Shown: positions 35,201 through 46,779 of the stretch, in pieces
How the letters are laid out: each line of letters begins with the position of its first letter
Numbering within the stretch: position 1 is the first letter of the stretch
Source of the DNA: Tolypeutes matacus
Lineage: Eukaryota; Chordata; Mammalia; Cingulata; Chlamyphoridae
NCBI GenBank assembly: GCA_026826555.1
Contig: JAKSZT010054001.1
Span: forward strand, 2,210,712-2,274,711
DNA: 64,000 bases
Direction: 5' to 3'
Translations under genes and position numbers: made by a program
The notes under the pieces: model-generated
Told to the model about the DNA's origin: nothing
Database searches by the model: none
The model's input: only the letters and a program-made list of their open reading frames with translations

Positions 35201-36025
35201 GCCCCACCTCCCATTACCTCATTCCACCTCATTACTGTCAAGTGGGGAGGGGGTTGGAGGGTCAGCTTCACTGGGATCTACTAACACCAGAGACTGAGAA
35301 CCAACCAGTTCTGCTTCACATGGTCTTGTTCAGTCTCAGGTAGGGGTAGAGGTTTGACTCATTAATGGATCCTGTTGACACTACCATGTTGGGGGAATCA
35401 TAGTACTGCACACTTCAGTAGGCTCGAGAACAAATGATCAGCTCCCCAATAAACCCCACTAACCCTACCTATGTAGGGAAATCAGACACTACCTGTCACG
35501 CCCAAGCATGGGGTAGCAGATTAGTTCCTCCTTGTTTTGGCCAACACCACCCAGCAAGTGAATCGGAGTATGTTGCCTAATTCTGCAGGGCATGGAGTAC
35601 AGGAGAGGTAGATCAACTTCTGGCTCATTAAAGCAGAAACCATGGAGGAAAGACAGTGTGAATTTTCCATTAGTGTTTGGCAGGCATTTTCAAACAAAAA
35701 AATTCTGTCATTGGCCACACTTCTCTTGGCCATTTGACTAAGGGAAATGGGCTTTCCTTGGTGCTTTTTTTGGTCTGTGCCTGATAGTGATTCTGGATTA
35801 GAGGCTTTTGTAGTACCCTATCTGTAATATATGGGAGGCAATAAGGAAACCCAAGGAACTCACCACCATGTAGTTCCTCAAGTCCCAAAATGCCCAGGTA
35901 GCCCACCTTCTTCTTTTGATCTTTCAGACTTTCTATGCTTCTTTGTTGTGTTATGTCTAGGGTTTTTCAGTCTTAAGAGGGAGGACCTAGGAAGAATGAG
36001 GCTACTCCATCTTGGTAGAACTGGA
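32250..36025 (-). mobile_element. L1M (HAL1-like) copy, 3' end to 5' end
   Basis: Backwards on the plus strand: a 3' UTR (32250-32600); an ORF2 C-terminal remnant with M-E-Y-C-S at about 32601-32615, continuing to about 33740 (TTATGCCAGAACCACACACT); inter-ORF/ORF1-type text (33740-34960); and a GC-richer 5' UTR (34960-36025) ending at CTACTCCATCTTGGTAGAAC. The RT core and endonuclease are not recognisable between ORF2 tail and ORF1, as in half-L1 (HAL1) elements or an internal deletion. Frames such as 125 codons at 34966-35343 are shadows. Confidence 0.65.
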
Positions 36026-36589
36026 AATTATATTTAATTTTAACATTAAGAAATGTCCATTTGTATCCTTTCAAATCCACTGAAACACCCTAATGTTTCC
36101 TCCAATAATATCCAGGAGGATTAGAATATTTGGATGAAGATAGCAAATCATTCCTTTTTGTTGTTCATATGCAGACAAACATTCATTTATATTTATCTAA
36201 AAGTAATTGTAAACATTTGAAAATAATTATATGGTTAAGTCACTTAAATTAGTTAAAACAGTTGGATAAGAACACAACTGAATATTTCAAACAACAGCTG
36301 AGTAGAAGATTTTAATCTCATTACAACTGATGTCAGCATCCTTCCTGAGGCAAAACTAATTGCAGCAGCTTCCACCCACAGCGCCAATTCGTCACATACT
36401 CACACTGGATAACCATGCAAGAGAAAATGTGTTAATGAAGGGATATGGAACATACAGACTCTTTACATACACTTTTTTATACTTTTCAGTCATGTACTAA
36501 GCTAGTGCACAATACAGCCAGAGCCTTATAGACATATCAAAAAGTGTCTTTGTGATTTCCTAATCCTGATCTTGGTGCCAAAAGATGAA
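36026..36589. other. No gene; possible conserved segment
   Basis: Repeat-free. The part 36300-36440 (CCCACAGCGCCAATTCGTCA, two CpGs) is more complex than its surroundings and may be a conserved non-coding piece; this is weak. Confidence 0.3.
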
Positions 36590-36840
36590 ATGTTGAGATG
36601 TAATGCTGGCTAGATGTGCTCCTTGTGGGAACAAGAGAACTATGGATTATTGGAGTGGGATAAAACCTAATTTAGAGTCTCAGTTCTATCTTGGACAAGT
36701 TACTTAACATTTCAAAATCTCACTTTCCCTGTCTGTAACATGTGGGCTCCTGAAGCTGCTAATTCTCATGAAAGATTAAAGTTCATAAAGTGCCTTTCAT
36801 AGTACGTGCTTCAAAGAAAATGCTAAATAAGTATTTATTT
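36590..36840 (+). mobile_element. MIR relic
   Basis: GGACAAGTTACTTAACATTT, TCTCACTTTCCCTGTCTGTA, AAAGTGCCTTTCATAGTACG and AAATAAGTATTTATTTG follow the MIR order. Confidence 0.75.
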
Positions 36841-37489
36841 GGCCCCATGATTTTGCACTGACAAAGCAGTGAAGCTGGAGTTCACATATCTCAGGACCAC
36901 CAGGATTTTCTTTAACATCCTCCCAAATTCTAATTTAAAGGATCAAATCCCAACTCTGCAATACTGATTCCCAACCAAAGAACATTACAGATCCCCAGAC
37001 CTATATTTCCTAAGTGTCTCTCCCAGCAGTATTAAGAAAAGAAAACTTGGTCTCGAAACACATATTTACTTTGACTACATATAAAAATTCTAACCTCCCT
37101 GATACACTTTTCACTACCAGTCACCAGATTTCAAGTATACTTTTTCTAAAGACATATTCAAAGATAAAGCTTAAGAATTGCTATTTTAATTCTGTAATTT
37201 TTTCTGGAGAGTTGTTTGAGGATTAAAAGAAATTTTTTAATCATATGTAGAAAAAGCAAAGTTTTCCGACATATATCCCTTACAGACAAGGGGCAGAAAC
37301 CCAATAATTAAATACTTGCACATCTCTCCCTTTTCCACAGTGTTCTCTGTACACTGAAGGGTAGTTTTGGGTTAAGTGGAGTTTCTAAAGATCAAAGTAT
37401 TGTCATAAATGCTACTTCTTTGCCCTATAGGGACATAGGAACACTAGAAATGATATGTCCAGCTTATCCAACTGAATTTTCTCTGAAAA
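36841..37489. other. No feature recognised
   Basis: Unique sequence without gene or named repeat. Confidence 0.45.
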
Positions 37490-37790
37490 AGTAAATCAGA
37501 TTTTCTAGGTTTTAATCCTGGCTCACTAAAGATGGGGTACACTGGCCTAGCAAATCATTTTGCCTGCTTGGGCTTCAGTCTCCCATCTAAGTGTCAAGAG
37601 TACAGGACTCCACATTCAACAAGCATTTTCTCATGTGGCCTGACAACACCCTTCAGAGTCAAGGAAATTGTCAACAACCATTACTGCTCTCATTTAATGG
37701 CAGAGAAATGAAAGCTCTGAGAATCTTCGTGTGTCCCAAAGGGTGAGCTACAAATCATGGATGTTTCATAGGCATCCTCTGAAACAAGAG
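37490..37790 (+). repeat. MIR-like fragments plus unnamed repeat
   Basis: 37500-37600 keeps MIR-like text (TTTTAATCCTGGCTCACTAA, CTTCAGTCTCCCATCTAAGT). 37678-37765 resembles 30155-30235. Assignment is tentative. Confidence 0.4.
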
Positions 37791-39868
37791 AAATATTGGC
37801 TTTGAGGGATGAAGAGAAAAACTGGCAAAACTTAGGGTCATGAGCAGGTGTATTAGGAACCCAAATTAATAGCAGGAAGTAGATATTAAGCTGGCAAATA
37901 AATGGATTAAGAAAGAGCAAAACAGTTGTGCAGACAATGTCTGGGGCAATGAGACATTCCAGAGGGCTGAACTCTGTGGACAGCTGACTGTTCGTGCCAC
38001 TATGGTCCAGGAGCTTCAACATCAAATATTCCCTTAAACTTTATAACAGGTAGAAAACCATGCCTCAGAATTTTGAAATAGCTTGGATAGTGGAAGAGTT
38101 ATGGTTTGACGAAAAGTGTCCCAATTTCTTACTTTAAATTGTGCTAGTTTCTGTATTGTCAACTTTGGTGGACATCATCTAGCTGCTCATGTCCAAGAAC
38201 TAAAATTCTGGTTCAGTAGGTTTGGAGTAGGAAATTTAAATAAGCCTCCCTTGTTGCCCCACAAAGTTAAATACCTACCTCCCTATACTCCAATGTCTTT
38301 TTTCCATGCGTACTCTACTCTTCTTGTGTACAAATCTATTTTTGAGGGTGTGTGTGGTTACTTGCTGCTTTCCGTGACAGAGAGGTGTCTTCCCCAGGAC
38401 GTTTACCCTCCATCCTAACCAAAGGATGTGAATAATCTATATTTTATTTTACTATGAAGATAAACATGAGTTAGGCAGCAAACAGGTTAGAGAACTCAAA
38501 AGGTCATTGAATTTTAAATGAATGAGAAAATGAATCATTTTTGAGAAAGTATTCAAGGAACAACTGCATCATTCCAAGGTCAGATGAAATAAAGACTAAA
38601 ACACGAATGTCGTGTTATTAGGCTCAGCACACAATCATTAGGCTTTCTGACCTCCCTGATGAGAAGCCCTTGTCATTGTAAGGGAAAAGATGAAAAGCAT
38701 ATACTTTAATCTATGAAAAGGATTAGAGAAATTAAACATTTTATTAAATGCAATATCCATTTGGTGTTATCCTGAAAATGAATTCAAGGCAATGACTCAA
38801 AAAGTGGAGTTTCAGCTTTAAAATAACTCCATACACATCTATGCATATAGAGTCATCAAAAGAATGTTGTAAAATTATAGGCAACTTTACCGCAGAAATA
38901 GGATAATAACAGTGTAAGAAAAATCTCATTCAGAGTTAAAGATTGATTAAAATTTAACCAACAGAATATTAAGCTGCCTTTTTTATCTTTTACAATTTTG
39001 GTTTTACTCAAAAATATAGAATTCTGTTCTCATGTATTTCTTTATAAAATAAGCCAAGTGCATAGTCTTGTCTCAAATAGGAATGCACTGCAGACAAAAT
39101 TTGTGCAGGGAAGTTATTCAAACTATAACTCTTATAAGTTTTATTTGAAATTAGGACTACACCTTCATTCTTTTTATTCAGGAGATGTCTATATAAGACA
39201 AGTGAACAGGCACCTTATCCACTTCAGCCATCTTTGCAATCGAGAACAACTGCAATGACAGAACTGATCACACCCAATGATTCAGTACCCAAGGACACCT
39301 GGCAGATTTATAAATAAAAATCTATTATCAACCTAATATGTTTCTCTTTTCCTCAATAAAATTTACCATTTCAGGAATTAAGAAGTGTGACAGAGACTGT
39401 TATTAACCTATGTTCTACATATGATTCAACTGCAAGAGAAGGAAAACATTTTCATGATATCCATGTATTGCTGAGGAAGCAAGATTTATCTCCGCAGCCA
39501 TATATAATTTAATATAATTGTTTAAATCACTATTTGAGATGAAATAAAGGGATTGTTGATTCACAAGTTGATTTAATTTACACTATCAACTATGCATTAC
39601 ATTAAGGAACTAATTCTACTACCTTATTCTATCAGAGTCCTAGGATAAATCTTAATTTTTATGTTTCTAAAAATACTCTTCATGATGAAATTGCACAGAA
39701 AGACAGATCATTTTACTGCATGCCAGGAGACCTTTTATCATGGAGGTTACTTGTTCAAGGCTAATAGACAATTATAGTAGGAGAAAAGGAAAAAAAAATG
39801 TATTTTCCCCTCCAACTTGAATATCTCGTGGTCAAAAAAATAGAGTGACTGTAAGTTTTGAACAGTTC
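37791..39868. other. No feature recognised
   Basis: About 2 kb of unique-looking, mostly AT-rich sequence. Open frames of 111, 100 and 86 codons show no family motif and no start context that would justify a call. Confidence 0.4.
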
Positions 39869-39881
39869 AAAAAACAATGTA

Positions 39882-41023
39882 GCCTAATAATACATATTGC
39901 CTAAGAGTAACCTCCTGAACATCTTCTTGTTACTCAAACGTGGCCTCTCTCTAATCCAAACTTATCAAATAAACTCACCACCTCCCCACCCTCCCGGCAT
40001 GGGACATGACTCCCGAGGATGAGCCCCCTTGGCATCAAGTGAGTTTACACTTATGCATGTCTCAGGTGGATCTCACTAAATGCCAGAGTAAACAAAACCT
40101 CAAACTGGGGTGCTCCTGAGGACTCCAGAGACATCTGGACACTATAGGCAAGGCACACATTCCCATGAAATCAGCACCCTATCAGTGAGCCTTACCTTGG
40201 AATATATGATAACCTATTTTTCCAATGTAACAGAATTAGACTTATTTATAATTTATAACATGGTTCTTCTGCCCCTTTTATTTAAACCTATAATCAGCAC
40301 TATACCCATTAACTATATGTCCCAGAAACTTAAATCTTAGGTCTGTTCATATGCCGGTTGAGCCCTGAATCTCAGAGAGTTGTAGCCAATACTGACTCTC
40401 CAGTTTATCAGACTCGTCCAGGACAACTAACAAAATGATGATGATGGACAACCCCCATCCCCAAAAGCAAAGGGTATCTACAACTGCAAGCAAGACAGTT
40501 CCTTCCATCTACCCCATAAAATCTAAGTCCCTCTCAATCTGAAGTAGAGTGGCTATCACCCCCAAATCCTCAAGACTGAGGAATGAACAAATATAAGAGG
40601 GGAATGCAACCATGGTCCAAAATAGACTTATTATTATTGTAGTACCAGAAGAACTTGTAACATTGATATAAAGACAGTGATTACCAGAGGTTCTGAGGGG
40701 AGTAGGAGGGAAGAATAGGTGGAACATAGGGCTTTTTTAGGGCATTGGAATTGTTCTGTATGATGTATACAGGCCATTATATATTTTGTCAAAATGTATA
40801 AAATTGTACAGTGCAAAGTGTAACCACAATATAAACTATAGACCATGGTTAGTAGTAATGCTTCAATATTTGTTCATCAATTGTAACAAATGTACCACAC
40901 TAATATAAGTTGTTATTAATAGGGGAAAATGTGAGAGGGGTGGGTGGGGTATATGGAAATCCCCTGCATTTTCATTGTAACTTTTCTGCAACCTAAAACT
41001 TCTTTAAAAATAAAGTTTAAAGA
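39882..41023 (+). mobile_element. 5'-truncated L1 3' UTR with 13-bp TSD
   Basis: Flanked by AAAAAACAATGTA at 39869-39881 and 41024-41036. It contains GGCATGGGACATGACTCCCG, shared with the insert at 24451-27062. It ends with GTAACTTTTCTGCAACCTAA and an AATAAA-type tail, the usual L1 3' terminus. About 1140 bp long; no coding sequence. Confidence 0.88.
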
Positions 41024-41049
41024 AAAAAACAATGTAAATTACTGCATGG

Positions 41050-41115
41050 GAGTAGTGGTATATATGGGAACTCTGTACCATCTGCATGCTTTAATTTTTT
41101 TTAAAAGTAAATTGT
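41050..41115 (+). mobile_element. Short L1 3' terminus
   Basis: ATATATGGGAACTCTGTACC followed by a T-rich stretch matches the end of L1MA/L1MB-type 3' UTRs. It lies just outside the duplication of the preceding insertion and is therefore an older piece. Confidence 0.5.
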
Positions 41116-41379
41116 TACCGATCTTCATTTGAAAGTGATTTTTATGGGGAAGTGATTTCATGAGGAAGTCATAGTATCATTATTCCTCAAAACAAAACTA
41201 ACGGCTACTACTGACAGATGAGGGTTTCAGTCAACACCTTCAGCCCCTGTCTACTATGCCTTCTTGCATTCATTTCCCACCTAAGGCCTAATTCACATTG
41301 TGATGTTGGCTTCCTCCTGGTTTCCCAACAGTGAGGGCCCCATTACCTTATGCACGATGTTCTCTTCTAGGGATTTATT

Positions 41380-41530
41380 CAATCAATCACTCATTCTTTC
41401 ATTTACTCAGCAAAAAGAAACCAAGAACCTTATTTGTATTAAGCAAGATACAAAGAACTAGGAACCCAAAAGATGAATATGATACATTCCTGCCCTTGAT
41501 GAATTTGTAATAAATTCTGACAGATTGTAA
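41380..41530 (+). repeat. Ancient mammalian repeat (class unresolved)
   Basis: TCACTCATTCTTTCATTTACTC, then TACAAAGAACTAGGAACCC and ATTCCTGCCCTTGATGAATT, the same pattern as at 9740 and 42120. Confidence 0.45.
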
Positions 41531-41563
41531 AAAAAACTGTGTGAGTCCACACCATTGTAAAAA

Positions 41564-41587
41564 GGGGGGTGGGGGGGTGGGGCGGGG
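41564..41587 (+). other. G-quadruplex-type G tract
   Basis: Four G runs of 6, 7, 4 and 4 separated by single bases (T, T, C). Loops of one base favour a very stable parallel quadruplex. No gene start is near. Confidence 0.85.
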
Positions 41588-41639
41588 CTCAATATTGATA
41601 GGAACTTTCTGGCTTGCCAACTTATGATGGTTATTACAC

Positions 41640-42110
41640 ATCCAGAAGACTCTTTAGCTAATACCTATATATTTTTATAGATATTCTCAAAAGCACCAAA
41701 ATAGTGTAAAGTAGCTTTAAGGAGAAGAATACTTCTTAGGGGCTGGTGAAAGAATGCACTAATCTGGGTTCTACACAAATCTAATGGTCTTCAATTATGT
41801 TCCCTTATCACTCTCTTTCACTTATTTTATTCTTATGCACAGAATCCCCATCCCTTAATGGGGATCTTTAAAATCATCTGAAAACTTTGTTTTGGTAGCA
41901 GATATCTCTTTAGGCAAAATCTTACTCTGACCAAAATATCAGGCATACAAAGAAGAGGGTGAGGAGAGAAAAGGAAACTTTAAGAGCAAATTTTGAAAGA
42001 CATAAGTCAACTCTCTTAAAAAAAAAAAAAAAAAGCCCCAGAAATACTAAGTTGCATATCATTTTACAGCAAGAAAATGGCAAAGATGTTTAAAATTGTT
42101 ATTTTTTCAC
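41640..42110. other. No feature recognised; A tract
   Basis: Unique sequence with a 17-bp A run at about 42018-42034. Confidence 0.4.
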
Positions 42111-42119
42111 TACATTATT

Positions 42120-42260
42120 TTTCCGCTCTCATCTACTAATTCATTTATTGATCAAATACTTATTGAATGCCTACTTTGCACAAACAGACTTTTCCAGGCA
42201 CTAGGGTTACAGTGATGGCAACAACAGATATAAACCATGCTTTTGTGAATTTAGAGCCTA
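42120..42260 (+). repeat. Ancient mammalian repeat (class unresolved)
   Basis: ATTCATTTATTGATCAAATA, CTTTTCCAGGCACTAGGG and ACAGTGATGGCAACAACAGA repeat the pattern seen at 9740-9900. Confidence 0.5.
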
Positions 42261-42514
42261 AAGCCCTCATCTTCCTTCCGGAAAATAAGAGTTGGCCAAT
42301 CAGGGTTAGGTGATGCATTGTGAAACTGCTATTCCCCTTTCCATGAAAGTAATCTTAAATATCTCTTATGGTGTCATTTGGGACAACTGTGATGGCTAAA
42401 GAAGTACGAGTTGTTTTTCTTAGTACTAATTTTAGCTAAAACTATTTGGTAGGAGGGGAAATTGCCAACTTTGTCCTTAATGGAAGGCTGGTGAGAAACC
42501 GAAGCCTTCTGGCT

Positions 42515-42583
42515 GGGAAGGGAAGGGAAGGGAAGGGAAGGGAAGGGAAGGGAAGGGAAGGGAAGGAAAAGGGGAAGGGAAAG
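42515..42583 (+). repeat. (GGGAA)n microsatellite
   Basis: About ten consecutive GGGAA units, then imperfect units (GGAAAAGGGGAAGGGAAA). A pure purine strand that can form triplex or slipped structures; expected to vary in length. Confidence 0.92.
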
Positions 42584-42739
42584 TCATTACATTAGAGGTG
42601 GAGCCGAATAAACCGACCTCATAGAATTAATGTTGTAATTGATGTGGAAACTGGCTACAAGTGTGTGTCAGATGACCACATTGCATATTACTAACAATGT
42701 CTATAAATTAAGAGATTTCAACACAACACTATTTGAATA

Positions 42740-42870
42740 ATTGTAGGATTTGAGCTTTTCAAGGGCAAGGATCACATTTAATTCCTTTTTGAATTTCCAG
42801 CACCTAGCAGAGGGAATGACATAAGATAAAAACTTGATAAATATGTGAATGAATGACTAAATCCTACCTC
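42740..42870 (+). mobile_element. L2 LINE 3' end
   Basis: GAGCTTTTCAAGGGCAAGGA, CCAGCACCTAGCAGAGG and AATATGTGAATGAATGACTA follow the L2 3' terminus. Confidence 0.7.
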
Positions 42871-43299
42871 CTATCATAGATCGGGCAAAGGGTAAAAATT
42901 TACTAACATAGATTCTGCCTTGAGAATATTTGAAAAGTAAGCAAAAATTATCTTACATATATAATTATCCCAGCTAAAAGAAATCCTGTCAATCAATTTT
43001 AAAGCAAGGCAGCCAACAATTGAAAATGCTTGATGTAAAAATACTACTTATTTACATATAAGACAGGCTGATTTACAAAACACATTGTTAACTTTAATTA
43101 AAAAGGAAACTGATACATATGATATTTGTTCCCAAGTCTAATTTTTTCTATTTAATTATTATGTCATGGCAACAAGACATCAAGGAATATTTAAAAGGGG
43201 GTCAAGGAAGATGTAAAGGCACTACTTTCTTAAGCGATTCTTCCTGCCGACCCCACCCCCAGCTCATTTAATATATTTATTTAATATGTTGTGCTGCTG
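42871..43299. other. No feature recognised
   Basis: AT-rich unique sequence. Confidence 0.45.
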
Positions 43300-43715
43300 A
43301 GAAAGCAAAGGTGTGGTCTCTTCCCTGATACAGTCTCAGATGAAAATGGTATGGGTGGCAATTGCTGTCCAGATCCCCATGGCAAATTCCAGTAGCTGTA
43401 TCTCTTTTCCTGAGGGCATTTTTTTTTTTTTTTTTTGGCCTCCAGAGTCTCCATTGCCTGTGGGAATGGCAGGGTTTAATGTCATCTAGCTCTCTCACCC
43501 CTCAGGTGGGATAACTGTGAAGTGCATGTCTACACTGTTTCTGAGTTCCCCAGCAGAAATAACTTCTAGTTGCTCAGGTTAACTTGCTTGATACCCTTTT
43601 TAACTTCCTTCTTTCCCTATCTTACTTCTCCCATTCCCCTGCTTTTGTTTCTTGGAATCAACTTCCAAATGAACTACTTGCATTCTAATCTGTGACTTAG
43701 GGTCTGCACCTGAAG
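43300..43715 (+). mobile_element. ERVL-type LTR relic
   Basis: GGGATAACTGTGAAGTGCAT, then TTTCTTGGAATCAACTTCCA with ACTTGCATTC and TTAGGGTCTGCACCTGA, the 3' layout of old ERVL LTRs (MLT2/LTR33-like). Related copies lie at 46780-47190 and 53310-53640. An 18-20 bp T tract interrupts it near 43420. No internal genes. Confidence 0.55.
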
Positions 43716-43934
43716 AAACCTAAGAAAGTATGTTTTATAGAAATAATTCATACCAGAATTATAAATATAAAACTGAGTTTATCCATGGAAGTTAAAGTAG
43801 AGGTAGAACTATCAAAGATCAACCTTTCACTCACTTGAGAAACAGTAAGCAAAATATGTTCCATATTTTGAATCTATAATTATGAAGACACAGTCCTTGG
43901 TCTGGAGAAATCAAATCTAGTGGGAAAGGTTGAT

Positions 43935-44354
43935 ACATATGCAAGTGATAGTCTCCAAATATTGCTGCCAACAACTCCTACATTTTTTTATACACTTCCC
44001 TTTGCATGTGACTTTGCTACCACTGTTATCAAGAGGTGGGGTCTATTTCCCATCACTTTCAACCTGGGTTGGCCTTGTGATTTGCTTTGACCAATGCAGT
44101 GGAAGTGGCATTCTGGGATTTCTGAATCTAGGCCTAAAGACCACTGGCAGCTTCTACTTCCCCCTCTTACCAGGCTAGTCCTAAGGCTAGACAGCAGAAT
44201 GATTAGAGCTTCATGGAGGAAGAGGGGCCACCTCAAACAAGCACCCAGCTGAATGGAGGTAAATGAGTGTCTACACCATCAAGGAAGAGAAACCCCTTTC
44301 CCAGCAGAACCCAGCTAATCCATAGAATCATGAGAAATTATACAGTGTTGTTTT

Positions 44355-44385
<31 letters not shown>

Positions 44386-44775
44386 TTATGGGTAAAAATC
44401 AAAATTCTCACAATACATACAAACATTTGCAAAATGATATATAAATATATATGCATATATGTGTATTTGCTTACAAAAATGTTATTTATATATATATATA
44501 CATATATTTTAAGAGGTGCTTAGATTACCCAAAATATTACACGGAACCCACTGGGATTCCCATGTTGCCCACCTCCCACACCTCCCACCACATCCCACAC
44601 AAACATCTCCCACAGTGTGGCCCACCACCCTCAATGAACTTACACATCCTGGAGCCTTGCCACCAACCATAGACCACAGTTCACACTATACAGTGTTGTT
44701 TTAAATCACTAAGTTTTGAGGAAGCTTTTTTTTTTTTTTTTTTTTTTAAAGCAGCAACAGATTACTGAAACAGCA
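43935..44775 (+). mobile_element. MLT1 (MaLR) LTR, split by an L1 end
   Basis: GCATGTGACTTTGCTACC, TTGCTTTGACCAATGCAGTG and, after the interruption, GTGTTGTTTTAAATCACTAA and AGCAACAGATTACTGAAACA are the MLT1 order. The 44356-44686 insert interrupts it at TACAGTGTTG. Frames of 82 codons on both strands are shadows. Confidence 0.75.
44356..44686 (-). mobile_element. L1 3' end, reverse orientation, inside MLT1
   Basis: Flanked by TATACAGTGTTGTTTTA at 44339-44355 and 44687-44703, a perfect 17-bp duplication. It shares its sequence with 30510-30992, including the terminal extension. Confidence 0.9.
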
Positions 44776-46139
44776 AGCAATTACAGTACAGCTTGATAAT
44801 TCTACTGGAGTAAAGTACAAAGAGCAAAGATAGTTACGGGGTGAGCACCTGCTGTGAGATAGGAAATAACCAAAGAGACATAAATGTGGTTGTTGCTATA
44901 AACACACTTGCAGTTTTGCTGGAGAAAGGTGGCTATTATTTGTAACGATTGGGAATACCTAAGTTATGAGCAGTATGATTGTGACTCTATGGTCAATAAG
45001 AGTTCAGACAAAAAGACGTGTATATTGTTGGGGGGCTTGAGCCGGGATCAAATGAAGAGAGGGAAGTCATCTGAGTAGGAAGAAGAGTTGAGTAAAAAGG
45101 CAAGAGAGATAACAAGGATCTCTCTTACAGGACAGGTGGGAAATGTGAAGAGCAAAATGTAATCACCTCTTTATTTTCTCACCGTTGGAATTAGACAAGA
45201 TAAAAGTGTCTGAATAAGAACTTTTAAGAACAATGTTTCCATAACTTTTTGAGCTGCTTTTTTTCTGTTCGTTTATTTTTGTAAATTTGAAATAAAAGTT
45301 GTTAATAAAAAAAATGTATGTTGCCCCTACTTTTCTTTGACTCAGTCAAAATATTAGGGGAACAACTTATGAGAGGGAGCAAAATATCACCCATCCTCTA
45401 ACCACTGTCGAAAAGTAGATTTGCAAAATGTTTGCTAACATTTTCCCCCACAGTATTCTTTGTTCTATTTAGGCAAAGCACATATCAGGCAACAACATGC
45501 TTATTGCTATAACTAGGTCATATCTACAGAAACGGCTGACCTTAATACTTGACACTATCAATTGAAGAAAGGTTATAACAATTATTTCATATTGCCATCT
45601 GCAAGAGATTTTGAGTGTATTTAAAGAGAATTTCAATGGTTTTTAATTTCAACAAAGTGGATGCACAACATTTCATGCTTCGAAAATCAATAAGGGATGT
45701 TTTCCTGGATATATATATATATATATAGTTATTGTTAATATATTCATTCCCTTAATAATCGGTGCCCATTCTTCAAAATAAAGTGTATTAATGAATTTTT
45801 AAAAAATATTAGAGTTTAACTTTTTCTCTCTGCTGCTGTAAGCAATGAATCAGTGCACTTTCATCTTCATTAGGTATTTGGAACATGTGAAAATAATATA
45901 TGTGTACAAGTATACAAATATCTCCACACCCATAGATGTAAATAATGGATTAGAGCTTGTATAATTTCTGACATTTATTAAATAAAACACCTTTGGTGCT
46001 TCCCAAAGATAATAGTTAGCTGAACATACATAATTCTAGGACAGGTGCCTTATCTCTCCCCTCCATGCCTTCAAATTAATAGTGTTTTCCTAACAACTAC
46101 CATAATTTCTCAAAAGTGAACTTTAGCAAACAAAGCATT
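44776..46139. other. No gene recognised
   Basis: Unique sequence. At 45285-45310 AAATAAAAGTTGTTAATAAA and an A tract resemble an mRNA 3' end, but no flanking duplication or coding part was found. A (TA)n run lies at about 45710-45727. Confidence 0.4.
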
Positions 46140-46390
46140 TAGATATTATGAAATGTGCTATCTTAATGTTCATAAAAGTTATTGCTTACACCCTGCATGA
46201 TTGCTTAATTACTATGATTCAATTATGAACAAACAAAATGAAAAAGCAGATTTCACTTGCTTTCCTGCCCAGAAACCACATCCCATAATTATATTGGAAG
46301 ATGATGGGATATCTCCTTAAACAATGCAAATGGTGGTGGAGCTGCTTCTTCCTGCTCATTAGCTTTGTGTTACAGTTGGATCATAACTAT
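46140..46390. other. Candidate conserved non-coding segment
   Basis: Repeat-free block with GATTGCTTAATTACTATGAT and TCAATTATGAACAAAC (homeodomain- and forkhead-like cores) and a less AT-rich right part. Function unknown; the call rests on composition only. Confidence 0.25.
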
Positions 46391-46779
46391 TAAGAGATCA
46401 TGTGGGCTGTAATGACACTAGATCACCACAGACCAAAGGTTGTTGGCTGAGAAGTACACATTGCTCTAGGAGGTGAGCTCAGAGTAATGGATGCAGGATT
46501 CTCGGGCCAAGGGGCAGCCACCAGCGCACAAAACCAACCCAGGACCTAGACAGAAGACTATACAGAGGACCCTTCTGTCCAATAAAAATGATTTAATGAC
46601 CTACAGCAAAATGCAAGCCTGTAGGGTAAATCTGGGGGAGGGGGGAAGACAGGGAACACAGTGCCTTATGTTCTTAGTCAGAATTCTCCCTCCTTTAATC
46701 ATCTACACTTATATTCCATTTACTCAAAAAGAAACATATAGTGTCCCCACCTACATCAAGTGGTATCATCATCATCATA
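46391..46779. other. No gene recognised
   Basis: A 156-codon open frame (46491-46961) begins here and runs into the next LTR relic. It has no recognisable domain, so it is not called. Confidence 0.4.

Noticed and set aside
45240..45310. Processed-mRNA-like 3' end with AATAAA and A tract
   Set aside because: No target duplication or recognisable upstream transcript could be found.
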